The notes: a model not told the origin generated them from the letters alone. A stretch of DNA of 44,355 bases from RUG754 sp964345365 (GCA_964345365.1 CAYFQR010000009.1:1-44355); one strand, 5' to 3'; positions 1 through 8,198 are shown, counted from the stretch's first letter. A program made the numbers and translations.

Positions 1-575
1 AAACGGATTTAGTTCTTCGCGGTCTTACGATTGACCGGAAACCGCTGAAAGACCATATGGAGGCGGTCGGTCATAAAGAGGCATTTGATTTTGTGAGTGA
101 ACTGGTAAAAGATAATGTCCCGATTAGCGAAAGCATTATCAAAAAGATTCATTATCTCGTTCTTGCAGATAAGAAGGAAGACCGTGGTGTTTACCGTAGA
201 ATTCCGGTTCGTATCATGGGCGCACGGCATGAACCCGTGCAGCCGTATCTTATTGAGCCGAAGATGGAACAGTTACTATATGATTTTGCGGCAAGCACAG
301 AGCATATCGTGACAAAACTTGCTCGTTTTCACATCGAGTTTGAGAGCATCCACCCTTTCATCGATGGCAATGGCAGAACCGGAAGACTGCTTGTGAATTT
401 TGAGTTAATGAAAGCCGGATATCCACCTATTGACATTAAGTTTACCGATAGAATTGCCTACTATAATGCATTTGATAAATATTATGCAAATCACAATCTT
501 TCGGGAATGGAAAACCTGTTTGCAGGATATATCAATGCAAGATTGGATATGTATTTAGACATGTTGCAGGATTAA
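1..575 (+). CDS. Fic family protein (5' end cut by window)
   Basis: The open frame runs into the left edge, so the start and N-terminus are missing; about 190 residues are visible. The Fic core motif HPFIDGNGRTGR is intact, with the catalytic His and the phosphate-binding Gly/Arg residues. Fic enzymes usually transfer AMP from ATP to a Ser, Thr or Tyr of a target protein. The first visible residues (TDLVLRGLTIDRKPLKDH) resemble the stretch that, in related proteins, follows the autoinhibitory (S/T)xxxE(G/N) helix; that helix would lie outside the window and is not seen. The target is unknown. A hairpin terminator follows directly, so this is the last gene of its transcript. Fic assignment is secure; the substrate is not. 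Confidence 0.93.
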   Translation, partial: TDLVLRGLTIDRKPLKDHMEAVGHKEAFDFVSELVKDNVPISESIIKKIHYLVLADKKEDRGVYRRIPVRIMGARHEPVQPYLIEPKMEQLLYDFAASTEHIVTKLARFHIEFESIHPFIDGNGRTGRLLVNFELMKAGYPPIDIKFTDRIAYYNAFDKYYANHNLSGMENLFAGYINARLDMYLDMLQD

Positions 576-586
576 ACGAAATACGC

Positions 587-632
587 AATCTGCTGTAAAA
601 TTAACGGTTGAATTTTACAGCAGATTCTTTTA
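587..632 (+). terminator. Rho-independent terminator after fic
   Basis: A perfect 16-bp inverted repeat (587-602 with 611-626, 8-base loop) is followed by a short T-rich run. It lies 12 bases after the Fic stop codon. Confidence 0.85.
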
Positions 633-636
633 TAAT
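608..636 (+). promoter_or_regulatory. Promoter of the Phd/RelE-type operon
   Basis: TTGAAT at 608-613 and TATAAT at 631-636 are 17 bases apart, and the antitoxin start is 35 bases downstream of the -10 box. The -35 box lies in the loop and right arm of the upstream terminator, so the two elements are superimposed. Confidence 0.65.
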
Positions 637-670
637 AAGTGTACGAAACAAGAGGAAGGAGGCGAAAGCT

Positions 671-931
671 ATGCCTAATATTAAACCGATTTCAGATTTG
701 CGCAACTATTCGGAGGTTCTTAACGATGTTGCCGCAGGTAATCCTGTTTTTTTAACAAAAAACGGGCGAGGTGTATATGCTATTTTAGATATAAAAGACT
801 ACGAAAAAATTCAGGCTACATTGAGGCTCATGAATGAGCTTGCTTTGGGTAAAAAATCGGGTGAAACTGAAGGTTGGCTGTTCGCAGATGAGGTGAGAGC
901 CCATTTCGGAGAACTTCGAAATGAAAAATAA
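671..931 (+). CDS. Phd/YefM family antitoxin
   Basis: An 86-residue protein beginning MPNIKPISDLRNYSEVL, the typical N-terminal DNA-binding part of Phd/YefM antitoxins (PF02604 type), followed by a repression-fold segment with VFLTKNGRGVYAILDIKDYE. Family members bind their promoter through the N-terminus and neutralise the toxin with the C-terminus. The ATG at 671 is chosen because AAGGAGG sits 8 bases upstream and the family start begins there; an in-frame TTG at 608 would add unrelated residues. The toxin gene overlaps its last 11 bases, as usual for translationally coupled pairs. Autoregulation is expected from the family, but no operator was resolved. Confidence 0.9.
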   Translation: MPNIKPISDLRNYSEVLNDVAAGNPVFLTKNGRGVYAILDIKDYEKIQATLRLMNELALGKKSGETEGWLFADEVRAHFGELRNEK

Positions 932-1280
932 TATTCATTACTCGATGCAGGCTGTCCGCGATTTGGATGAGATTCGGGAATATATCTCAACTGAATTGTC
1001 CAACGAGTCTGCAGCAGACAGTATAGTAAACATGATACTTGATAGAATCGAAATATTGTCTGATTTTTCGGGAATCGGTGTTCGATTAAGTCCGGTCGTC
1101 GAACTGAAAAATGACTATCGTTTTCTAGTTTGTGGTAACTACTTGGCTTTTTATAGAGTAGAGCAGACCGATGTTTATGTTGACCGTATTTTATACGGGA
1201 AAATGAACTACATGAAAATTTTATTTGATGGTAACGCCCCCAATTATATAAGCGAAAGACTTTGGTATCCGGAACCGTGA
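921..1280 (+). CDS. RelE/ParE family toxin
   Basis: A 119-residue protein with the RelE/ParE layout: N-terminal YSMQAVRDLDEIREYI helix, then LSPVVELKNDYRFLVCGNYLAFYRVE and YVDRILYGKMNYMKIL strands. ParE-branch toxins inhibit gyrase and RelE-branch toxins cut mRNA on the ribosome; sequence alone does not settle which, though the spacing of the conserved Arg and Tyr residues looks closer to ParE. It overlaps the antitoxin by 11 bases. About 16 residues (GNAPNYISERLWYPEP) extend past the usual end of the domain. A weak hairpin with a T run follows. Confidence 0.88.
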   Translation: MKNNIHYSMQAVRDLDEIREYISTELSNESAADSIVNMILDRIEILSDFSGIGVRLSPVVELKNDYRFLVCGNYLAFYRVEQTDVYVDRILYGKMNYMKILFDGNAPNYISERLWYPEP

Positions 1281-1305
1281 ATATAGGGACACATGTTTTG
1301 AAATG

Positions 1306-1330
1306 AGGCACATTCTTGATGCCTTTTTTC
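1306..1330 (+). terminator. Possible weak terminator after the toxin
   Basis: A 5-bp stem AGGCA/TGCCT with a 9-base loop is followed by about seven T residues. The stem is short, so this is a tentative call. Confidence 0.4.
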
Positions 1331-1331
1331 C

Positions 1332-1360
1332 TTGCATATTGAGTATATTTGTGGTAATAT
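1332..1360 (+). promoter_or_regulatory. Promoter for gmk-rpoZ
   Basis: TTGCAT at 1332-1337 and TAATAT at 1355-1360 are 17 bases apart, and the -10 is preceded by TGG, giving an extended -10 (TGGTAATAT). The same nine bases occur upstream of rlmN at 6278. The gmk start is 33 bases downstream. Confidence 0.6.
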
Positions 1361-1392
1361 AATCATCTGAACTGAAAAGTTGGAGAACGAAA

Positions 1393-2019
1393 ATGAATCT
1401 AAAAATGAAGCTGAATGAACATCCGGGCAAATTATTTATAATTTCGGGACCGTCAGGCGCGGGTAAGGGGACTATCGCGAACAGAATCCTTGAAGAAACC
1501 GACCTTGCGTTCTCCGTTTCGATGACGACGAGAGCGCCGCGCGAGGGAGAGATTGACGGTGTGCATTATTTTTTTGTTTCTGAAGAGGAATTTCAAAAAA
1601 ATGTCGAAGCGGACGGTTTTCTTGAACATGCAAACGTCTACGGCAGACGCTACGGTACTCCTAAGGCGCCTATACTTGAGAAGCTGAAAAACGGTACAGA
1701 TGTTCTTCTTGACATCGAGATGCAGGGTGCACTCCAAATAAAAGAAAATTACCCTGACGGTGTATTCATTTTTATCCTGCCGCCGTCAATGAGCGAACTC
1801 AGAAAGAGGCTCACGGGACGCGGCACGGAAACTCAGGAAGCTATTGAGATGAGACTGAGCAATACCCTTAAGGAACTGTCCTATGTCGAAAAGTACGACT
1901 ACCTTGTTGTAAACGGAGAACTCGACGAAGCGGTTAACAGGGTTAAGGCGATAATAATCGCCGAACATTCTAAGGTAACGATGACGGCTGATGAGCTCGT
2001 AAGAGAATATACCGAGTAG
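1393..2019 (+). CDS. gmk: Guanylate kinase
   Basis: Guanylate kinase phosphorylates GMP to GDP with ATP in the cytoplasm. The 208-residue protein has the P-loop GPSGAGKG (residues 19-26), the GMP-binding SMTTRAPREGEIDGVHYFF region, and the DVLLDIEMQGALQIK segment of the core. Length fits the family. The ATG at 1393 is preceded by GGAG seven bases upstream; a second ATG at codon 5 is possible. rpoZ follows 132 bases downstream, the common gmk-rpoZ order of Firmicutes, and the pair probably shares the promoter at 1332. Confidence 0.97.
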   Translation: MNLKMKLNEHPGKLFIISGPSGAGKGTIANRILEETDLAFSVSMTTRAPREGEIDGVHYFFVSEEEFQKNVEADGFLEHANVYGRRYGTPKAPILEKLKNGTDVLLDIEMQGALQIKENYPDGVFIFILPPSMSELRKRLTGRGTETQEAIEMRLSNTLKELSYVEKYDYLVVNGELDEAVNRVKAIIIAEHSKVTMTADELVREYTE

Positions 2020-2049
2020 AGAGTTTTTTCTTGCGGTGCTAATCACGAA

Positions 2050-2107
2050 AGGTAAGACGCCGTTATGAACGGATTTGTCTTTTACATTATGCGGTGACAA
2101 GTGCCGC
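2050..2107 (+). promoter_or_regulatory. Possible structured RNA between gmk and rpoZ
   Basis: Two adjacent hairpins can be drawn. The first pairs GTAAGAC (2052-2058) and CCGTT (2060-2064) with AACGG (2068-2072) and GTCTTTTAC (2077-2085, two-base bulge). The second pairs GCGG (2091-2094) with CCGC (2104-2107). They may attenuate or stabilise the gmk-rpoZ message. No known RNA family was recognised. Confidence 0.3.
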
Positions 2108-2151
2108 AGCGCCGTCTCTAACAAAAGTAAGCATACAAGGAAGGTGAAAAT

Positions 2152-2349
2152 ATGTTATATCCATCCATTAACGAAATCAGAAAAAAAGCCGACTCGAGAT
2201 ATACGATTGTGATTCTTGCGGCGAAGAGGGCAAGACATATAATTGAAGGCAAGCCTGTCTTATTAGAATGCGAAAACGAAAGACCCGTATCTATTGCGGC
2301 TAACGAGATTGCTGAAGATTTAATTACATACAGAAGAGAAGAAAACTAA
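2152..2349 (+). CDS. rpoZ: DNA-directed RNA polymerase omega subunit
   Basis: A 65-residue protein beginning MLYPSINEIRKKADSRYTIV, with the omega signature around ILAAKRARHIIEG and the ending ANEIAEDLITYRREEN. Omega helps assembly and stability of core RNA polymerase by holding the C-terminal part of the beta prime subunit. Length is normal for the short Firmicutes form. The start follows AAGGAAGGTG. The ileS T-box begins immediately after the stop codon. Confidence 0.94.
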   Translation: MLYPSINEIRKKADSRYTIVILAAKRARHIIEGKPVLLECENERPVSIAANEIAEDLITYRREEN

Positions 2350-2653
2350 AAAAATGACCAAACACTGATAATGACGATGCGGCAATCAGCCGGAGCATCG
2401 GAGCAACGTGTTAAAAACAAAATACAGACGATGAAGGAACCGGTAGCGTAGGCTAATATCCTTACAGAGAGTTGCCGCGTTCGCAGGAGCATATGCTTTG
2501 CGGGGGCTGAGACGGCAGCGGTGAAACTACAGCGAATATCACTCCGGAGTCTGACCAAGCTATGAGAGGCGGCCTTGATAGAGGCTCGCAAGTAGGGTGG
2601 TACCGCGGTTTAATAAATCGTCCCTAAATAAAAAAATATATTTAGGGATTTTT
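2350..2653 (+). promoter_or_regulatory. T-box riboswitch (isoleucine) upstream of ileS
   Basis: This 335-base non-coding stretch before ileS is a T-box leader. The conserved T-box sequence AGGGTGGTACCGCG lies at 2594-2607. A terminator with 9-bp stem CCCTAAATA (2622-2630) and TATTTAGGG (2639-2647) is followed by a T run to 2653. Stem I starts near CTGATAATGACGATG; the probable specifier is ATC within AATATCC shortly before ACAGAGAG, which reads isoleucine and agrees with the downstream gene. Uncharged tRNA-Ile would pair with the specifier and the T-box bulge, favour the antiterminator, and switch on ileS. The specifier position is inferred; the T-box itself is clear. Confidence 0.95.
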
Positions 2654-2684
2654 GTTGGATAAAAATCCCGAGAGAGGAAAGATA

Positions 2685-5600
2685 ATGTTTAACAAGTTAA
2701 ACGACAGGCCTGTTGCTGAAGTGCAGAACGAACAGAACGAAAATTGGAAAAAAATCGACTTGCTACACAAGTGCGAGAGCGTGAGAGAAGGAGCACCTCA
2801 ATTCGTATTTTACGAAGGCCCGCCGACCGCAAACGGCAAGCCGGGCATCCATCACGTAATGGCGAGAACCCTCAAGGATTCGGTTAACCGCTATAAGACC
2901 ATGAAGGGTTTTCAGGTTAAGAGAAAGGGCGGCTGGGACACACACGGTCTTCCGGTCGAAATTGAAGTTGAGAAACAGCTTGGGTTCAGCGGCAAGCAGG
3001 ACATCGAGGAATACGGAATCGGTGAATTCAACGCAAGATGCCGCGAATCCGTTTTCAAATATACGGAAATGTGGACGGATATGTCTGACCGTATGGCATA
3101 TATGGCTGACATGGACAACCCCTATATAACACTTGATAACGACTATATCGAAACAGGCTGGTGGATAATGAAAACCGCCTTTGACAAGGGCTTGGTGTAC
3201 GAGGGGCATAAGATTCTACCATATTGCCCGCGCTGCGGCACAGGTCTCGCCTCGCATGAGGTTGCTCAGGGCTACAAGATGGTCAAGGTAAACACCATCA
3301 CATGTAAGTTTAAAAGAAAGGATGCCGAAAACGAGTATTTCCTTGCATGGACGACTACGCCGTGGACTCTCGCATCCAATATAGCCCTCACCGTCGGCCC
3401 TGATGTAGACTATGTCAAGGTCCTCATGAAATCGGGCAAGGACAAAGGAAATATCTTTTATCTCGCAAAGAATCTTACCGAGAAAGTACTCGGAAGTGAC
3501 GAGTATGAAGTTCTCGAGGAGATGAAGGGGAAAGACCTTGAGTACATCGAGTACGAGCAGCTTATACCGTTCGTGGAGAAACCCGAAGGAAAAGCCGGCT
3601 TCATACTTACATGTATGGATTACGTCAGCATTGAGGACGGTACAGGAATAGTCCACACCGCACCTGCATTCGGTGAGGACGACTATAACTGCGGACGCAA
3701 GTACGACCTTGCGGTGCTTCAACCGGTTGATGAAAAAGGTGAGTTCACCGAAACACCTTGGAAGGGTCACTTCGTAATGGAGGACGGCCTCGATGTCGAA
3801 ATCATGAAGTGGCTCGGTGACAAGATATACAAAAAAGAAAAGATGGAGCACAACTATCCTCATTGCTGGAGATGCGACACTCCTCTCGTTTACTATGCGA
3901 AAAAATCATGGTACATCGAGATGTCAAAGTTAAAAGACCTGCTTGTTGCAAATAACGAAACAGTTAACTGGTATCCTTCATATGTCGGCGAAAAGAGATT
4001 CGGAAACTGGCTCGAAGAAGTCAAGGACTGGGCAATTTCGAGGGCAAGGTACTGGGGTTCACCGCTTCCGATTTGGAAATGCGAATGCGGCCATTTAGAG
4101 TGTATCGGCTCGAGAAAAGAGCTTATTGAAAAGGCCGAGCAAAAAATCGACGAGACCATAGAACTTCATAAGCCGTATGTGGACGATGTGACTATAAAAT
4201 GCACTAAGTGCGGCAAGACAATGTATAGAGAACCGGACGTAATGGACTGCTGGTTCGACTCGGGTTCAATGCCTTTCGCACAATGGCACTATCCGTTTGA
4301 ACACAAGGACGATTTCGATAAGCTTTTTCCTGCCGACTTCATCTGCGAAGGTATCGACCAGACGAGAGGCTGGTTCTATTCGCTCATGGCGATATCGACA
4401 ATAGTAATGGAGAAGGCACCTTATAAGAACGTCCTTGTAAACGACCTCATCCTCGACAAAGAAGGAAAGAAGATGTCTAAGCATAAGGGAAATACCGTTT
4501 CACCTTTTGAGATGATAGACAAATACGGAGCTGACGCTACACGTTGGTATCTGCTTTTCTCTTCGCCCGCATGGACGCCGACGAAGTTCGATGAAGAAGG
4601 ACTTAAAGACGTAGTATCCAAGTTCTTCGGCACCCTAAAAAACACATATAATTTTTTCGTGCTATATGCCAATATGGACGACATAGACCCGAGAGAATTC
4701 AATGTGCCGTATGCCGAAAGACCTGAATTGGACAGGTGGATACTCAGCAAATATAACAGATTGATAGGCGACGTTACTGCATATATGGACGAATATGACC
4801 ACATGAAAACGGTCAGAGCAATAACCGATTTCGTTGCGGAAGACTTATCGAACTGGTACATAAGAAGAGCCAGAAGAAGATTCTTTGCTGAGGAACTTTC
4901 GGAAGACAAAAAATCCGCTTACGCGACAACTTACGAGGTTCTGGTAGGGGTATCCAAGCTGATAGCTCCGATAGCTCCGTTCATAAGTGACGAGATTTAT
5001 ACCGCGCTCACGGGTGAAGAAACGGTGCATATCGCATTATTCCCCGAAGTGAATGCCGACCTTATTGACAAAGATGCGGAAGAGAGGATGGATATTGTTC
5101 GTACTCTCGTTTCACTCGGACGCGGAATCCGTGAAAAAGAAAAAATCAAGGTTCGCCAGCCATTAAGCGAGATCCTTGTTGACGGCGAATATGAAGAAAA
5201 GATATCCGACCTTGCTCCGCTGATATTAGAGGAACTTAATGTTAAATCGGTAAAGTTTGAAAATGAGTTGGAACGCTATATGAATTTCACAATTAAGCCT
5301 AATTTCAGGGCGGCGGGCCCTGTACTTGGGGCTAAGGTTAAGGAATTCGGGAACTATATGGCATCCGTGGAGCCTAAGGCGGTAATCGCTGAAATCGAGT
5401 CGAAAGGCGAGATGAAAATTGAGCTTTCGGGTGAAGAATTTATCATTACAAAGGACTTCCTCGACATCAGAATAGATGCCAAAGAGGGCTTCGCGGTAGC
5501 TATGGAAAACAATGTTTTCGCAATACTCGATACATCTCTCAATCAGGAGCTCATAGACGAGGGACTCGCAAGAGAGCTCATCTCAAAAGTGCAGCAGATG

Positions 5601-5801
5601 AGAAAGGCCGCCGACTATGAGATGATGGATAACATTGAGATATTCATAAATGCAGACAGCGACGTGAGTGAAGCGGTTAGGAAGCATAGGGACTATATTA
5701 TGTCGGAAACGCTCGCCCTATCACTTGAAACAGAAGACGGACTTGACGAAGATTTCGACTTGAACGGCCATAAAACGGGTATCAGAGTAAAGAAAATCTA
5801 A
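2685..5801 (+). CDS. ileS: Isoleucyl-tRNA synthetase, eukaryote-like type
   Basis: Charges tRNA-Ile with isoleucine; cytoplasmic class I synthetase of 1038 residues. The HIGH-type motif is GIHH within EGPPTANGKPGIHHVMART (about residues 54-57) and the KMSKS motif is KMSKH near 597-601. Zn-ribbon-like pairs occur at CPRCG, CWRC, CECGHLEC and CTKCGK. The GKPGIHH form and the long C-terminal extension match the eukaryote-like (IleS2) branch, several members of which are naturally insensitive to mupirocin. The ATG at 2685 is chosen over an in-frame TTG at 2652 because AGAGGAAAG precedes it and the TTG lies in the T-box terminator T run. Expression should be controlled by the T-box. Confidence 0.97.
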   Translation: MFNKLNDRPVAEVQNEQNENWKKIDLLHKCESVREGAPQFVFYEGPPTANGKPGIHHVMARTLKDSVNRYKTMKGFQVKRKGGWDTHGLPVEIEVEKQLGFSGKQDIEEYGIGEFNARCRESVFKYTEMWTDMSDRMAYMADMDNPYITLDNDYIETGWWIMKTAFDKGLVYEGHKILPYCPRCGTGLASHEVAQGYKMVKVNTITCKFKRKDAENEYFLAWTTTPWTLASNIALTVGPDVDYVKVLMKSGKDKGNIFYLAKNLTEKVLGSDEYEVLEEMKGKDLEYIEYEQLIPFVEKPEGKAGFILTCMDYVSIEDGTGIVHTAPAFGEDDYNCGRKYDLAVLQPVDEKGEFTETPWKGHFVMEDGLDVEIMKWLGDKIYKKEKMEHNYPHCWRCDTPLVYYAKKSWYIEMSKLKDLLVANNETVNWYPSYVGEKRFGNWLEEVKDWAISRARYWGSPLPIWKCECGHLECIGSRKELIEKAEQKIDETIELHKPYVDDVTIKCTKCGKTMYREPDVMDCWFDSGSMPFAQWHYPFEHKDDFDKLFPADFICEGIDQTRGWFYSLMAISTIVMEKAPYKNVLVNDLILDKEGKKMSKHKGNTVSPFEMIDKYGADATRWYLLFSSPAWTPTKFDEEGLKDVVSKFFGTLKNTYNFFVLYANMDDIDPREFNVPYAERPELDRWILSKYNRLIGDVTAYMDEYDHMKTVRAITDFVAEDLSNWYIRRARRRFFAEELSEDKKSAYATTYEVLVGVSKLIAPIAPFISDEIYTALTGEETVHIALFPEVNADLIDKDAEERMDIVRTLVSLGRGIREKEKIKVRQPLSEILVDGEYEEKISDLAPLILEELNVKSVKFENELERYMNFTIKPNFRAAGPVLGAKVKEFGNYMASVEPKAVIAEIESKGEMKIELSGEEFIITKDFLDIRIDAKEGFAVAMENNVFAILDTSLNQELIDEGLARELISKVQQMRKAADYEMMDNIEIFINADSDVSEAVRKHRDYIMSETLALSLETEDGLDEDFDLNGHKTGIRVKKI

Positions 5802-5911
5802 AAAACATCACAAAATCTTCATAATTTCAAGTGTTAACAGCGAGAAATCAGGGTATATTCATACTGTTAGGTTGATACCGAATAAGTTTTTAATAAATAG
5901 GAGGCAAAGAA

Positions 5912-6220
5912 ATGGCTGAATTAGTAATTACGAAAGAAAATTTTGAAAAAGAAGTATTAAACTCTGATATCCCTGTACTCATTGATTTTTGGGCGGCATG
6001 GTGCGCGCCGTGCAGGATGCTTGCACCTACTATTGAGGGAATTGCCAAGGATTACGAAGGCAAGGTAAAGGTCGGCAAGATTAACGTTGACGAGCAGCCG
6101 GAGCTTGCCGGAAGATACGGCATAATGAGCATTCCGACGGTTGTCGTGTTTAAGGACGGTAAGCCTGCGGCCCAATCGGTAGGCTTCGTTCCTAAGGAAA
6201 AGCTCGTATCAATGCTGTAA
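5912..6220 (+). CDS. trxA: Thioredoxin
   Basis: Small cytoplasmic dithiol-disulfide oxidoreductase of 102 residues. The active site is WCAPC (W30 to C34); most bacterial thioredoxins have WCGPC, so the Gly-to-Ala change is a minor variant that may shift redox potential. The cis-proline is in SIPTVV (P75), and the conserved DFWAAW lead-in is present. The start follows AGGAGG at a good distance. It has its own terminator and stands 110 bases after ileS; no convincing promoter was resolved in that gap. Confidence 0.95.
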   Translation: MAELVITKENFEKEVLNSDIPVLIDFWAAWCAPCRMLAPTIEGIAKDYEGKVKVGKINVDEQPELAGRYGIMSIPTVVVFKDGKPAAQSVGFVPKEKLVSML

Positions 6221-6238
6221 TCCATACTGAAAAATGTG

Positions 6239-6267
6239 CGCATCTCGTAAGTACGAGGTGCGTTTTT
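6239..6267 (+). terminator. Terminator after trxA
   Basis: An 11-bp stem (6239-6249 with 6252-6262, one G-T pair) is followed by five T residues and another T run a few bases later. Confidence 0.85.
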
Positions 6268-6277
6268 CCGTTTTTTG

Positions 6278-6286
6278 TGGTAATAT
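6278..6286 (+). promoter_or_regulatory. Extended -10 promoter element for rlmN
   Basis: TGGTAATAT, identical to the element before gmk. No good -35 box is visible at the usual distance, as often seen with extended -10 promoters. Confidence 0.4.
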
Positions 6287-6311
6287 AGCAACGAGTCGGT
6301 ATATACGAGAT

Positions 6312-6384
6312 GCATACGACGGTTGTCGCTGCGCTTTCTTTTCGCAGCGAGGCTATAACTCTCGGCGCAGCGAGCATTGTATGC
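6312..6384 (+). promoter_or_regulatory. Structured leader of rlmN
   Basis: An outer stem GCATAC (6312-6317) with GTATGC (6379-6384) encloses a perfect 7-bp hairpin CGCTGCG (6327-6333) with CGCAGCG (6343-6349). The element ends about 16 bases before the ribosome binding site. No known riboswitch class was recognised. Confidence 0.4.
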
Positions 6385-6409
6385 TTTAGTAAATGACACG
6401 GAGGCAAAC

Positions 6410-7426
6410 ATGAACATTTTAGATTACGGGCTCGCAGAGCTTGAAAATATAATAACTGCTGCAGGCTTCCCGAAGTTCAGGGCGAAGCAGATTTTCATGT
6501 GGGCTGCTAAAGGCGTTTCCGACATAAGTGAAATGAAAAATGTTCCTGATGAGGTTTTCGAAAAAACCGGACTTCACATCATGCTTCCCGCCATTCTTAA
6601 AATGCAGGAATCAGAGCTCGACGGTACGAGAAAGTACCTATATGCCTTTGAAGACGGTAAGACCATAGAGTCGGTATTCATGCGATATAAATTCGGGAAC
6701 TCAATCTGTGTTTCCTCGCAGGCGGGATGCAGGATGGGATGTAAGTTTTGTGCTTCCGGATTATCGGGTCTCGAGAGAAATCTTACGGCAGGTGAGATAT
6801 ATGGGCAGATACTTGCTGCCGAAAGGGATACGGGAGAGAAGATTTCACATATTGTCGTTATGGGCACGGGCGAGCCTTTCGACAATTACGAAAACCTCTC
6901 CAAGTTCATCGGAATAGTGAACGATAAGAACGGACTGAACATAGGTATGAGAAATATCACGGTCAGCACTTGCGGCATAGTGCCGATGATAGAGAGATTT
7001 GCGGAGGATTTCACCCAAGTTAATTTGGCGATATCACTCCACGGTTCCACTGATGAAGAACGTTCCGAACTCATGCCGATAAACAAGGTATATCCGATAG
7101 CAAAACTTCTTGAAGCGTGCCGGAAATATATCGAAAAAACTTCACGCAGGATAACCTTTGAATACACACTGGTAAAAGGCAAAAACGATGATGAAAAACA
7201 CGCCGAAAGCCTCGCAAAGCTCCTAAGAGGCATGCTTTGTCATGTGAACCTGATTCCTTTGAATACGGTAGACGAAACGGGGTTTTTTGCGAGTTCCGGA
7301 AAGACGGCATCCGAATTCAGAAGTATACTCGAAAAAAGAGGAATACCTGCTACCGTCAGGAGAGAATTAGGTGACGATATAGATGCGGCTTGCGGCCAGC
7401 TCAGGCTCAACTCCGAACAGCTATGA
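6410..7426 (+). CDS. rlmN: Dual-specificity RNA methyltransferase RlmN
   Basis: Radical SAM enzyme that methylates C2 of A2503 in 23S rRNA and A37 in some tRNAs. The 338-residue protein has the CxxxCxxC cluster motif (C107, C111, C114) in CRMGCKFCASG, the preceding C100 in ICVSSQ, and the C-terminal methyl-carrying cysteine in AACGQLR (about C328). The ATG at 6410 is preceded by GGAGG; an in-frame TTG at 6377 lies in the leader stem and is rejected. It is transcribed from its own promoter region behind the trxA terminator. Confidence 0.96.
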   Translation: MNILDYGLAELENIITAAGFPKFRAKQIFMWAAKGVSDISEMKNVPDEVFEKTGLHIMLPAILKMQESELDGTRKYLYAFEDGKTIESVFMRYKFGNSICVSSQAGCRMGCKFCASGLSGLERNLTAGEIYGQILAAERDTGEKISHIVVMGTGEPFDNYENLSKFIGIVNDKNGLNIGMRNITVSTCGIVPMIERFAEDFTQVNLAISLHGSTDEERSELMPINKVYPIAKLLEACRKYIEKTSRRITFEYTLVKGKNDDEKHAESLAKLLRGMLCHVNLIPLNTVDETGFFASSGKTASEFRSILEKRGIPATVRRELGDDIDAACGQLRLNSEQL

Positions 7427-7534
7427 ATCTTTCAGCGGGATTTCAATTCAAAAGGAGCATCCGAATTTCAGTATATTTTTTGCTTGTATGTAAAAAAATA
7501 CAAGACTTTACCTACAATCAGCTTTAATTCAACC

Positions 7535-7563
7535 TTGAAAAAGATACTGCTATATTGTATAAT
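7535..7563 (+). promoter_or_regulatory. Strong sigma-A type promoter
   Basis: TTGAAA (7535-7540) and a perfect TATAAT (7558-7563) with a 17-base spacer, about 60 bases before the ATG of the small P-loop gene. Confidence 0.75.
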
Positions 7564-7624
7564 TATTTTTAATACACAGGGTGAAATATTAAGCAAATTA
7601 TCAAAAACAGGGAGGTACATCGCC

Positions 7625-8047
7625 ATGGTTAAGTTATTAGTAGGACATAAGGGAACAGGTAAGACTAAACAGATGGTCGATCTTGCGAACGAGTCCGTGG
7701 AGCATGCTAACGGCAGTATTATTTTTATCAACACAAATCACAGATTAATGTATGACCTCAAGTACAGAATAAGGGTTATATGCATGGAGGATTTCGAGCA
7801 TGTCACTAATTGTGACGAATATATAGGTTTTCTGTACGGAATTATCAGCTCCGACCATGACATCGAAATCATTTTTATAGACAGCATACTCAGGCATGCG
7901 GATTTCAAGCTCAGCAATCTTCCTGAGTTTATTGATAGATTAAAGGATATCTCAAAAAACTACGGCATGGACTTTGTCGTGTCAATCAGCGCAGACATAG
8001 ACGAAATGATAGGTGTGGATTTTACAAACTGCGAAATATTGAACTAA
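7625..8047 (+). CDS. Small P-loop NTP-binding protein, function unknown
   Basis: A 140-residue protein with an N-terminal Walker A motif GHKGTGKT (residues 7-14) and a Walker B-like strand IEIIFIDS later on, so it probably binds ATP or GTP. The rest (FINTNHRLMYDLKYRIRV, ISKNYGMDFVVSISAD) gives the impression of a minimal RecA/KAP-like alpha-beta core without a clear family. The ATG at 7625 follows GGGAGG; an upstream in-frame start at 7484 would pass through the promoter region and is rejected. It is monocistronic, with its own good promoter and a strong terminator. Function is not assigned. Confidence 0.75.
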   Translation: MVKLLVGHKGTGKTKQMVDLANESVEHANGSIIFINTNHRLMYDLKYRIRVICMEDFEHVTNCDEYIGFLYGIISSDHDIEIIFIDSILRHADFKLSNLPEFIDRLKDISKNYGMDFVVSISADIDEMIGVDFTNCEILN

Positions 8048-8064
8048 ATTTGCTTTTTAATATC

Positions 8065-8088
8065 AGACGGCCGTGCGCCGTCTTTTTA
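8065..8088 (+). terminator. Terminator after the P-loop gene
   Basis: A 7-bp stem AGACGGC/GCCGTCT (8065-8071 with 8077-8083, 5-base loop) followed by a T run. Confidence 0.85.
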
Positions 8089-8198
8089 TATAGGGAGATA
8101 CCCGTTTGAGTGCAAAACATGAATTTTACCGGGTTTAATTGCAGTAAATCAGGCTGCAAAAGGAGTTATCATATTATAGTTTAAGAAGAGAGAAAAAT

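Noticed and set aside
3216..3863. 215-residue open frame on the minus strand inside ileS
   Set aside because: It is fully covered by a clear synthetase gene on the other strand, with no homology-like pattern and no ribosome binding site.
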